Below, piece after piece: positions 36,750-43,624 of a stretch of DNA of 64,000 nucleotides (the stretch's first letter is position 1; each line of letters begins with the position of its first letter). This stretch comes from Hyphomicrobiales bacterium (GTDB lineage: Bacteria > Pseudomonadota > Alphaproteobacteria > Rhizobiales > Rhizobiaceae), in NCBI GenBank assembly GCA_900473045.1, contig UCKS01000033.1, forward strand, positions 62,001 to 126,000, given 5' to 3'. Below the pieces are notes generated by a model. It ran no database searches. It was not told the DNA's origin and saw nothing but the letters and a program-made list of their open reading frames with translations. The position numbers and the translations under genes are program-made.

Positions 36750-37646
36750 TTACTTGCCAACGAGCAGCTTCAGTTCGCCGGGATGGACGCGCAGGGCGAC
36801 ATCGCGGCCGATCGGCAGCAGTTCGCCATCGATGACGCAGTTGATCTTGTGGCGCGCCTTGGGGAAATGCAGGTTGACGGTGGTGACACTCATTTCGGTG
36901 ATCAGCGGGCTTTCGCGAAATTTTCCACGCAGGATATCGACGGTCAGCTTTGCCACGCCCGACGGTTTGAGCGGCGGCGCCGTGTAGAATCCCAGGTTCC
37001 CGCCGGTCACATCATCGGCGTGCATCAGCGCGTTTGAGCCGAAATGATTGTTGGATACCGAGATCGCCGACACGTGCCGCTTTTCGCGAACGCCATCGAC
37101 CTCGAATTCAATCTCGAACTCCGGCGGATTGAACATGACACCAAGGGCTGCGCGCGTACTGGCGCGGATTTTTCCAAGCCTTGAGGCAAAGCTGTAGGAT
37201 TCGCGATAGCGCACCATGCGGGCATGCAGCCCCATGGAAAACTGGTGCACGAACGCCCGGCCGTCGGCGCTGCCGATATCGGCCTCGACAATCCTGCCTT
37301 CGGCAAGCACATCCAGCACCTTCCAGATATCGAGCGGCAGTTTCAGCGCCCGGGCAAACAGGTTCATCGTTCCGGCAGGAACCACGCCGAGCGGCATGCC
37401 GTTCTTCCAGGCAACCGCCGCCGCCGCCGAGATCGTACCATCACCGCCACCGGCCAGCATCGCATCCAGATCGTCGCGCCGCGCCGTTTTTTCCAGGATG
37501 TCAGCCATGCCATCACCGGAAGCAACGGTGATTTCAATTTCATGCCCGGCTGCGTGAAAGACCTCTTCGGCCCTTTTGCTATAGGCGTCCATATCGGTTG
37601 TTCGGAATGTTCCGCCGTCGCGATTGAATATGGCCTTGATCTTCAT
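36750..37646 (-). CDS. Diacylglycerol kinase family lipid kinase (YegS/BmrU type)
   Basis: 298 residues. The kinase domain starts KIKAIFNRDGGT and has GGGDGT at residues 66-71, the ATP/magnesium motif of this family, then PLGVVPAGTMNLFARALKLP. The C-terminal beta-rich domain contains the INCVIDGELL pattern with the acidic residue. These enzymes phosphorylate diacylglycerol or related lipids at the membrane. The ATG has AAGGAA 6 nt upstream. It is convergent with the membrane glycosyltransferase gene. Confidence 0.92.
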   Translation of the reverse strand: MKIKAIFNRDGGTFRTTDMDAYSKRAEEVFHAAGHEIEITVASGDGMADILEKTARRDDLDAMLAGGGDGTISAAAAVAWKNGMPLGVVPAGTMNLFARALKLPLDIWKVLDVLAEGRIVEADIGSADGRAFVHQFSMGLHARMVRYRESYSFASRLGKIRASTRAALGVMFNPPEFEIEFEVDGVREKRHVSAISVSNNHFGSNALMHADDVTGGNLGFYTAPPLKPSGVAKLTVDILRGKFRESPLITEMSVTTVNLHFPKARHKINCVIDGELLPIGRDVALRVHPGELKLLVGK

Positions 37647-37757
37647 TCGTGTTCCTTGCAGCTCGTTGGGCTACATATGGAGCGGCATTCAGGCTTTTTC
37701 AGCCGCTACCCGCTCAATGACGAATGTTTATTATTCCGGCAGGAGAAATGCGCCCTC

Positions 37758-38105
37758 CTATGAAGCAATCTGCAGCATGATGTGTTCGTCGCCCCAAAGC
37801 TTCATCGCCATGATCACCGGCTCAAGGCTGCGGCCGCGCGGGGTCAGGCAGTAATCCACCCGTGGCGGCACGACGGCAAAGACCGTGCGCTCGACAAGGC
37901 CATCGGCCTCCAGCTCGCGCAGCTGCTTGGTCAGCATGCGCTGGGTGACGCTGGCCAGGCGACGGCGGATTTCGTTGAAGCGCATGGTGCCATCCAGCAG
38001 ATGATAGAGGATGACGCCCTTCCATTTTCCATCGATCAGATGCAGCACGCCCTCGACCGGGCAGCCGGGAGAACAGGTCAGGAGCTTGTGGCGAACACGC
38101 GGCAT
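37758..38105 (-). CDS. HxlR-family transcriptional regulator
   Basis: 115 residues. A winged helix of the HxlR type: CSPGCPVEGVLHLIDGKWKGVILYHLLDGTMRFNEIRRRLASVTQRMLTKQLRELEADGLVERTVFAVVPPRVDYCLTPRG. The two cysteines near the start (Cys11, Cys15) are typical of members that sense electrophiles or disulfide stress. It is divergent from a quinone-oxidoreductase-type gene, a pairing in which the regulator usually represses its neighbour. The ATG has AAGGA 8 nt upstream. Confidence 0.92.
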   Translation of the reverse strand: MPRVRHKLLTCSPGCPVEGVLHLIDGKWKGVILYHLLDGTMRFNEIRRRLASVTQRMLTKQLRELEADGLVERTVFAVVPPRVDYCLTPRGRSLEPVIMAMKLWGDEHIMLQIAS

Positions 38106-38206
38106 TCACGGTATCCTTTTTGGTACTATATACACTTGTTGTGCATTCTTGCGCTCCTGCAGCATAATGCGCATTTAGCTTCTGTTCAAACATGAAGGAG
38201 CCAGCC

Positions 38207-39220
38207 ATGCGCGCCATTGCCTACAAGATCCCCCAGGCCATTTCCGCCGAGACCTCGCTGATCGATGTGGACCTGCCCGTCCCGGCACCGGAAGGCCGCG
38301 ACATCCTCGTCGAGGTCAAGGCGATCTCGGTCAATCCGGTTGACGTCAAGATACGCGCCAATGCCAAGCCGGAACCGGATCAGCTGAAAGTGCTCGGCTG
38401 GGATGCTGCCGGTATCGTCAAGGCGGTCGGCCCGGGGGTAAAACTGTTCCAGCCGGGGGATGCCGTGTTCTATGCCGGCGCCATCGACCGGCCGGGCGCA
38501 AACTCCGAATTCCATCTGGTCGACGAGCGCATCGTCGGCAGGAAGCCGGAAACGCTGGACTTCCCGGCCGCTGCCGCTTTGCCGCTGACGTCGCTGACCG
38601 CCTGGGAGGCGCTGTTCGACCGGCTGAAGGTCAACGATCCGGTTCCCGGTGCAGCCAACGCGATCCTCATCATCGGCGGTGCCGGCGGCGTCGGCTCGAT
38701 TGCCATCCAGCTGGCGCGGACGCTGACCAATCTGACCGTGATTGCCACCGCATCGCGCCCCGAAACGCAGAAATGGGCCTATGATCTCGGCGCCCACCAT
38801 GTGCTCGATCATTCCAAGCCTTTGGCGCACCAGATCGAGCAGCTGGCGCTCGGCGCACCGGCCTTCGTCTTTTCGACCACCAATACCGCCGATCACTTGG
38901 AAGATATCGTCCAGCTGATCGCGCCGCAGGGCCGCTTCGCGCTGATCGACGATCCTAAAGTGCTTGATGTCGTGCCCTTCAAGCGCAAGGCCGTGTCAAT
39001 CCACTGGGAGCTGATGTTTACCCGCTCGCTGTTCAAGACCAAGGACATGGAGGAGCAGCACAAGATCCTCACCGAGATCGCGCGCCTGGTCGATAGCGGC
39101 AAGATCCGCTCGACGCTGACGGAAACGCTGGGGCTGATCAACGCCGAGAACCTGAAAAAGGCGCATGCGCTGATCGAAACCGGCCGGACCAAGGGCAAGC
39201 TGGTGCTCGCCGGTTTCTAA
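38207..39220 (+). CDS. Zinc-type alcohol dehydrogenase-like / quinone oxidoreductase
   Basis: 337 residues of the medium-chain dehydrogenase/reductase superfamily. The N-terminal GroES-like domain has ISVNPVDVKIRAN and LGWDAAGIVKAVGPGVKLFQPGDAVFYAG; the Rossmann domain has ILIIGGAGGVGSIAIQLAR. Zinc ligands are missing, so it belongs with the zinc-independent quinone/enone reductases. The ATG at 38207 has AAGGAG 8 nt upstream. It is divergent from the HxlR regulator across 101 bp. Confidence 0.9.
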   Translation: MRAIAYKIPQAISAETSLIDVDLPVPAPEGRDILVEVKAISVNPVDVKIRANAKPEPDQLKVLGWDAAGIVKAVGPGVKLFQPGDAVFYAGAIDRPGANSEFHLVDERIVGRKPETLDFPAAAALPLTSLTAWEALFDRLKVNDPVPGAANAILIIGGAGGVGSIAIQLARTLTNLTVIATASRPETQKWAYDLGAHHVLDHSKPLAHQIEQLALGAPAFVFSTTNTADHLEDIVQLIAPQGRFALIDDPKVLDVVPFKRKAVSIHWELMFTRSLFKTKDMEEQHKILTEIARLVDSGKIRSTLTETLGLINAENLKKAHALIETGRTKGKLVLAGF

Positions 39221-39242
39221 GCCGAACGGAAAAGCTTGCGAG

Positions 39243-39271
39243 GCGCCTGCCGGATTTTTTCCGGCGGGCGC
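39243..39271. terminator. Hairpin terminator after the oxidoreductase
   Basis: GCGCCTGCCGG (39243-39253) pairs with CCGGCGGGCGC (39261-39271) with one G-T pair; Ts fill the loop and follow the stem. It lies between convergent genes. Confidence 0.7.
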
Positions 39272-39373
39272 TTTCGTCAGTGGAGCTTTCCCAGGCGAAA
39301 CGCCGATCGCCGTTGCCTTATCAGTCAAGGTGCTGCGGCCCGGTTCTCCAGGCCGTTTTCGCATGACCGATGG

Positions 39374-39991
39374 CTACGCCTGCAGGACGACGACGCGGCC
39401 GCCGACGGTGGCGCGCTCATAGAGATCGACGACATCGTGGTTGAGCATGCGCACACAGCCGCTCGACATCGCCTGGCCGATCGACCACGGCTGCGTCGTG
39501 CCGTGGATGCGGAACATCGTGTCGTTGCCACCCTGATAGAGATAGATGGCGCGGGCGCCGAGCGGGTTGTTCGGGCCGCCGGGAAGGCCGCCGGCATATT
39601 TCAGGTTCTTGCCCGGATCGCGGCGGATCATATTGTCGGTCGGCGTCCATGTCGGCCATTCGGCCTTGCGGCCGATATAAGCCGAGCCCGCCAGCGCATA
39701 GCCGTTGCGGCCGACGCCGATGCCGTAGCGCAGGGCCTGCCCGTCGCCGAGGATATAATAGAGCCGGCGCGCCGGGGTATCGACAACGATAGTGCCCGCA
39801 TCATGTTTCGTCGCATAGGCGACCTGCTGGCGGCGCAGTTCCGGCTTGATCTTTTCCAGCGGCATGGCCGGCATCGGAAACTTCTCATCCGGCTTTGCAG
39901 CATAGTTGGCTGCGTGGTTCGGTCCGTTGGTGGCGCAACCGGCAAGAAGAGCGGACAAGCCGAGCAGCAGGCCACGGCGGGAGATCGACAT
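39374..39991 (-). CDS. L,D-transpeptidase lipoprotein (YkuD domain)
   Basis: 205 residues. A lipobox LLAGC puts the modified cysteine at residue 19 after an SRRGLLLGLSA signal. The YkuD catalytic domain spans about 65-205 with MFRIHGTTQPWSIGQAMSSGCVRMLNHDVVDLY, that is His163 and catalytic Cys179 in SSGCVRM. L,D-transpeptidases make 3-3 peptidoglycan crosslinks or attach proteins to the wall, and they dominate polar growth in Rhizobiales. The ATG has AAGGAA 8 nt upstream, and a perfect CtrA-type box lies about 53 bp further up. Other paralogues are expected elsewhere in the genome. Confidence 0.94.
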   Translation of the reverse strand: MSISRRGLLLGLSALLAGCATNGPNHAANYAAKPDEKFPMPAMPLEKIKPELRRQQVAYATKHDAGTIVVDTPARRLYYILGDGQALRYGIGVGRNGYALAGSAYIGRKAEWPTWTPTDNMIRRDPGKNLKYAGGLPGGPNNPLGARAIYLYQGGNDTMFRIHGTTQPWSIGQAMSSGCVRMLNHDVVDLYERATVGGRVVVLQA

Positions 39992-40043
39992 CGTGAGTTT
40001 CCTTAAGATCCGGTTGATGCAACCGAAAATAGGGAAAACATGG

Positions 40044-40058
40044 TTAATGCCCGGTTAA
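40044..40058 (-). promoter_or_regulatory. Perfect CtrA-type box upstream of the L,D-transpeptidase
   Basis: TTAA at 40044-40047 and TTAA at 40055-40058, 7 bases apart, match the CtrA consensus exactly. The box is ~53 bp upstream of the start codon of the L,D-transpeptidase, a position typical for CtrA-controlled promoters. Confidence 0.6.
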
Positions 40059-40152
40059 GCGCGTTGAAATTGTGCGCAATGAAAAAGGGCGGCGGATTTT
40101 GTCCGTCTCGGCTAAAGACGAAGTGGCCTATGATTGATTTTGGGCGTCAAAA

Positions 40153-40285
40153 CTCTGCTCCGTCATTCCTGTGCCTGTCACAGGAATCCAGCCACGGCGC
40201 GTCTGCGCCGTGAAAAGAGTCTTTTGCGTTCAAGGACTTGAACGCGCTGGATCCCGGAACAAGTCCGGGATGACGGGGGCAGAGA
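40153..40285 (+). repeat. Mosaic palindromic repeat, copy A
   Basis: A 133-bp element of four hairpins joined by conserved segments. Stems: 40165-40173/40179-40187; 40193-40200/40205-40212; 40226-40234/40237-40245; 40251-40258/40264-40271. It begins CTCTGCTCCGTCATTCCTGTG. The second copy at 42211-42346 has the same frame, but stems 2 and 3 are unrelated in sequence and still pair. It resembles the rhizobial intergenic mosaic (RIME-like) elements. Confidence 0.85.
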
Positions 40286-40368
40286 GTTACGCGAAAACCG
40301 GGCGGTCCAACCTTGCCGCCCAAACAGCAGTCCTCAACAGCCCCGTCAGCCCGGCGACGCCATGCCGC

Positions 40369-42033
40369 TCACATATTCGGATAGACCGGGCCTTCGCCAC
40401 CCTGTGGCGGCACCCAGTTGATGTTCTGGTTGGGGTCCTTGATGTCGCAGGTCTTGCAGTGGACGCAGTTCTGGGCGTTGATGACGAAGACGTCTTGCCC
40501 ATCCTTTTCCACCCATTCATAGACCCCGGCCGGACAGTAGCGGGTCGATGGGCCGGCATAGATGTCGTGCTCGGACGACTTCTGCAGGGCCATGTCCTTG
40601 ACCTTCAGGTGCACCGGCTCGTTTTCCTCGTGATTGGTGTTCGACAGGAACACCGAGGAGAGACGGTCGAAGGTCAAGACGCCATCCGGGCGCGGATAGG
40701 CGATTGGCTTGTGCATCGACGCCGGTTCGAGCGCCTGCGCATCGGTCTTGCCGTGTTTCAGCGTGCCGAAGAAGGAAAAGCCGAACAGCGTGTTGGTCCA
40801 CATATCGAGACCGCCGAGCGCCACGCCGGCTGCCGTGCCGAGCTTCGACCACAGCGGCTTGACGTTGCGGACTTTCTTGAGGTCGGAGCCGATGGCGCTG
40901 TCGCGCCAGCCGTTCTCGATCTCGATCACCTCGTCATTGGCGCGGCCTGCGGCGATCGCGTCCGACAGTTTTTCGGCGGCAAGCATGCCCGACAGCACGG
41001 CATTGTGGCTGCCCTTGATGCGCGGCACGTTGACGAAACCGGCCGAACAGCCAATCAGCGCGCCGCCCGGGAAGGTCAGTTTCGGCACCGACTGGTAGCC
41101 GCCCTCGGTGATGGCACGGGCGCCATAGGTCAGCCGCTTGCCGCCCTCAAAGGTGCCACGGATCGAGGGGTGCGTCTTGAAGCGCTGGAATTCCTCGAAC
41201 GGATAGAGATAGGGGTTCTTGTAGTTGAGGTGCACGACGAAGCCGACGGCAACCAGATTGTCTTCCAGATGATAGAGGAACGAACCGCCGCCTGTCTTCA
41301 TGCCGAGCGGCCAGCCGAACGAGTGCTGCACCAGGCCCTGTTTGTGGTTCTCCGGCTTGACCTGCCAGAGCTCCTTGATGCCGAGGCCGAATTTTTGTGG
41401 CTCGCGATCCTTCGACAGATCAAACTTGGCGATCAGCTGCTTGGCGAGCGAGCCGCGCACGCCTTCGCCGATCAGCGTGTACTTGCCGAGGAGTTCCATA
41501 CCGCGGGCAAAGTTCGGACCCGGCTCGCCGTTCTTCTCGACGCCCATGTCGCCGGTGGCGACACCGATGACGGCGCCCTGATCATTGTAGAGCACTTCGG
41601 TGGCGGCAAAACCCGGATAGATCTCGACGCCAAGCGCTTCGGCCTTTTCGGCCAGCCACCGACAGACCAGACCGAGCGAGACGATGTAATTGCCGTGATT
41701 GTTCATCAAAGGCGGCATCAAGACATTCGGCAGGCGGATCGAGCCGGCCGGACCGAGCAGCAGGAACTGGTCGTCCTTGACTTCGGTCTTGAAGGGATGC
41801 CTCTCCTCCTCGCGCCAGCCCGGCAGCAGCCGGTCGATACCGATCGGGTCGACCACGGCGCCCGAGAGGATATGCGCGCCGACTTCGGCACCCTTTTCCA
41901 GGACGACGACGGACAGATCCGGATTGACCTGTTTCAGGCGAATGGCGGCTGACAGACCAGCCGGACCCGCCCCGACGATCACCACGTCGAATTCCATGCT
42001 TTCGCGTTCAGGCAATTCCTGTTGGTCGGTCAT
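40369..42033 (-). CDS. Electron transfer flavoprotein-ubiquinone oxidoreductase
   Basis: 554 residues. The enzyme passes electrons from reduced ETF to ubiquinone at the membrane. The FAD-binding motif VVIVGAGPAGLSAAIRLKQ is at the start, the membrane-associated and quinone-binding region is in the middle (FPGGALIGCSAGFVNVPRIKG), and the C-terminal 4Fe-4S domain carries YCPAGVYEW and NAQNCVHCKTCDIKDP, giving four cysteine ligands. The ATG has GGAG 8 nt upstream. The gene has no ETF genes next to it in this window and is flanked on both sides by copies of a mosaic repeat. Confidence 0.96.
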   Translation of the reverse strand: MTDQQELPERESMEFDVVIVGAGPAGLSAAIRLKQVNPDLSVVVLEKGAEVGAHILSGAVVDPIGIDRLLPGWREEERHPFKTEVKDDQFLLLGPAGSIRLPNVLMPPLMNNHGNYIVSLGLVCRWLAEKAEALGVEIYPGFAATEVLYNDQGAVIGVATGDMGVEKNGEPGPNFARGMELLGKYTLIGEGVRGSLAKQLIAKFDLSKDREPQKFGLGIKELWQVKPENHKQGLVQHSFGWPLGMKTGGGSFLYHLEDNLVAVGFVVHLNYKNPYLYPFEEFQRFKTHPSIRGTFEGGKRLTYGARAITEGGYQSVPKLTFPGGALIGCSAGFVNVPRIKGSHNAVLSGMLAAEKLSDAIAAGRANDEVIEIENGWRDSAIGSDLKKVRNVKPLWSKLGTAAGVALGGLDMWTNTLFGFSFFGTLKHGKTDAQALEPASMHKPIAYPRPDGVLTFDRLSSVFLSNTNHEENEPVHLKVKDMALQKSSEHDIYAGPSTRYCPAGVYEWVEKDGQDVFVINAQNCVHCKTCDIKDPNQNINWVPPQGGEGPVYPNM

Positions 42034-42455
42034 CTTATCGTCTCCAGTCGCACCCGGCTATTTTGCGCGGTTTTGTTCCCAATTCTTGACCTCCGTCATG
42101 ACAAATACGGCCGGACTTGTCGAGCCGGTCTGCGACGGCAGCCAAGCGCATTTGCGCATGAGGTCATGCGGTGGTGGTTCATGAAATCCGCCGGTTCACA
42201 AGGATAGCGTCTCTCTGCTCCGTCATTCCTGTGCTTGTCACAGGAATCCAGCCAGTCCAAGTCCTTGGACTGAAAAGAGTCTCTGACCCGACAGACGTCG
42301 GGTCGCTGGACCCCGGGACAGGTCCGGGGTGACGGAGACCGGAGAGACGTTCCCGCGAAAGAGCAGAGGCCTCTTGTCCATGGAAAGCCTTTAACACGAA
42401 GTCGTATTGCACGCCAATATCTAACGTGCACGTAAACGTCAAAAACTCCGCGGCG
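42034..42455. other. Intergenic region with second mosaic repeat
   Basis: About 420 bp upstream of the ETF-QO gene, containing copy B of the mosaic repeat (42211-42346). No reading frame is supported. The ETF-QO promoter should lie in the part next to 42033. Confidence 0.6.
42211..42346 (+). repeat. Mosaic palindromic repeat, copy B
   Basis: A 136-bp element in the same orientation and order as the copy at 40153-40285. Stem 1 is identical except for a loop base. Stem 2 (42253-42261/42264-42272) is CAGTCCAAG/CTTGGACTG where copy A has CACGGCGC/GCGCCGTG. Stem 3 (42285-42292/42297-42304) is GACCCGAC/GTCGGGTC where copy A has GCGTTCAAG/CTTGAACGC. Stem 4 (42310-42316/42324-42330) differs by compensated changes. 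Confidence 0.85.
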
Positions 42456-43385
42456 CTACCGTTTCGCCGATTTCATCGCCTCGGTGATTTCAACAGTTTC
42501 GACGGAGACGCGGGTGACGCGAGCGATCAGGTCGATCACATGCTCCTTGTAATCGGCGAAGCGGTAGGTGTTGAATTTCTCGCGGATCGTCGGGTCCTTC
42601 GGGGTCTTTTCCTTGTACTGGTCGAGGATCCATTCGAGCCCCGAGCGGTTGCCGAGGCGGTAGCTCCAGACCTCCGGCGGAATACCGGAGAGCACCGTCT
42701 CGCTGTCGAGCCGGATGATGCCATTGTCCTTGTCGGCCTTCAGCACCGCCTTGGGCGCCACACCGGCCTCGCGCGCCTTTTCGTCCGGCGTATCGAGCCG
42801 CGTCAGCGGCCATGCTTCGACAGTCTCGTAGCCGATATGCAGTTCCATCAACCGCTTGCCCCAGCCGGCCCAGGCCCAGAAATCCGGATAGAACGGAATG
42901 CGCGGAAACTCGCGCTTCAGGTTCTGCGCATAGGTCTCGCGATAGACCGGATCGTGCAGCACGCCATAGACGTAATGGAAGATGTCGTCCTTGGTGATGG
43001 GCACAGCGCGTGCGGCCGATCTCCCCCCTTGTGGGGGAGATGCCCCTTGAGGGGCAGAGGGGGGTATCGCGGCAGACTCTGAGGATGTGGCTTCACCCCC
43101 CTCTGTCACCAGAGGTGACATCTCCCCCACAAGGGGGGAGATCAACCCGTCCTTGCCATAGGCCTTCTGGAACTGCTTCAGACCCCAGTCGGTGATATTG
43201 TCGATACGCTCGCCATCGGGGGTGTAGCGGTAGCGGGGTGCAGCTTGGGACTTCTCGATGAAGTCATGCTCAACGATGTTGTCTACCGCTGATATCGAAA
43301 ACGCTTTCGATGCCCCTACTCCCGGGAAAACCACTGCTAAATTTTTCGTTCCGATCGGGAAATAGTGCTGCTGTCGAAAGTTCAT
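42456..43385 (-). CDS. C-terminal fragment of the restriction enzyme
   Basis: The first ATG in this frame is at 43385, but the frame is open back to about 43670 and matches the enzyme without a break. The C-terminal specificity domain has ITKDDIFHYVYGVLHDPVYRETYAQNLKREFPRIPFY, typical for the end of type ISP-like enzymes. Residues encoded by 43018-43143 are a palindromic insertion. No good ribosome-binding site precedes 43385, so independent translation is doubtful. Confidence 0.6.
   Translation of the reverse strand: MNFRQQHYFPIGTKNLAVVFPGVGASKAFSISAVDNIVEHDFIEKSQAAPRYRYTPDGERIDNITDWGLKQFQKAYGKDGLISPLVGEMSPLVTEGGEATSSESAAIPPSAPQGASPPQGGRSAARAVPITKDDIFHYVYGVLHDPVYRETYAQNLKREFPRIPFYPDFWAWAGWGKRLMELHIGYETVEAWPLTRLDTPDEKAREAGVAPKAVLKADKDNGIIRLDSETVLSGIPPEVWSYRLGNRSGLEWILDQYKEKTPKDPTIREKFNTYRFADYKEHVIDLIARVTRVSVETVEITEAMKSAKR
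43018..43143. mobile_element. 126-bp palindromic element with perfect 25-bp terminal inverted repeats, inserted in frame
   Basis: The first 25 bases (43018-43042) and the last 25 (43119-43143) are perfect inverted copies; each end also contains a shorter palindrome around CCCCCTTGTGGGGG. An inner inverted pair (AGAGGGGGGT and ACCCCCCTCT) lies inside. Length is 126 = 42 codons and there is no stop in the host frame, so the gene's product gains 42 residues (SPLVGEMSPLVTEGG...SAPQGASPPQGG). It is non-autonomous, MITE-like. Confidence 0.85.
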
Positions 43386-43624
43386 GCTTATGAATGCGGG
43401 ATCGTTGTAAAAATAGAAACGGCGAAATGGCCTAAAATCAATGGTCGTTATGAGACTGTCTGAATATACTGACTTTTTATTACTATTGGCGCGCCTTACG
43501 AGTTCCCGATGCCATTTAATTTTCTCATTCGGATAGTCGTTCTTTTCAAGGGACTGATTGTAATTTTCGACGAAGAATTTTGCCTTCTGACTGAGGGAAT
43601 CACGGTTCGCGTCATGTAGCCATT

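Larger units (their letters stand above)
39992..40368. other. Intergenic region with CtrA box and mosaic repeat
   Basis: About 375 bp between the L,D-transpeptidase start and the ETF-QO stop. It holds the CtrA-type box (40044-40058) and the first copy of the mosaic palindromic element (40153-40285). No gene is seen. Confidence 0.7.

Noticed and set aside
40153..42346. The mosaic repeat pair as the ends of a transposon carrying ETF-QO
   Set aside because: The copies are direct, not inverted, have no transposase and look like scattered intergenic elements; the gene between is core metabolism.
42456..43385. Independent small gene for the C-terminal restriction fragment
   Set aside because: The frame is open well upstream of its first ATG, matches the same enzyme and lacks a ribosome-binding site.
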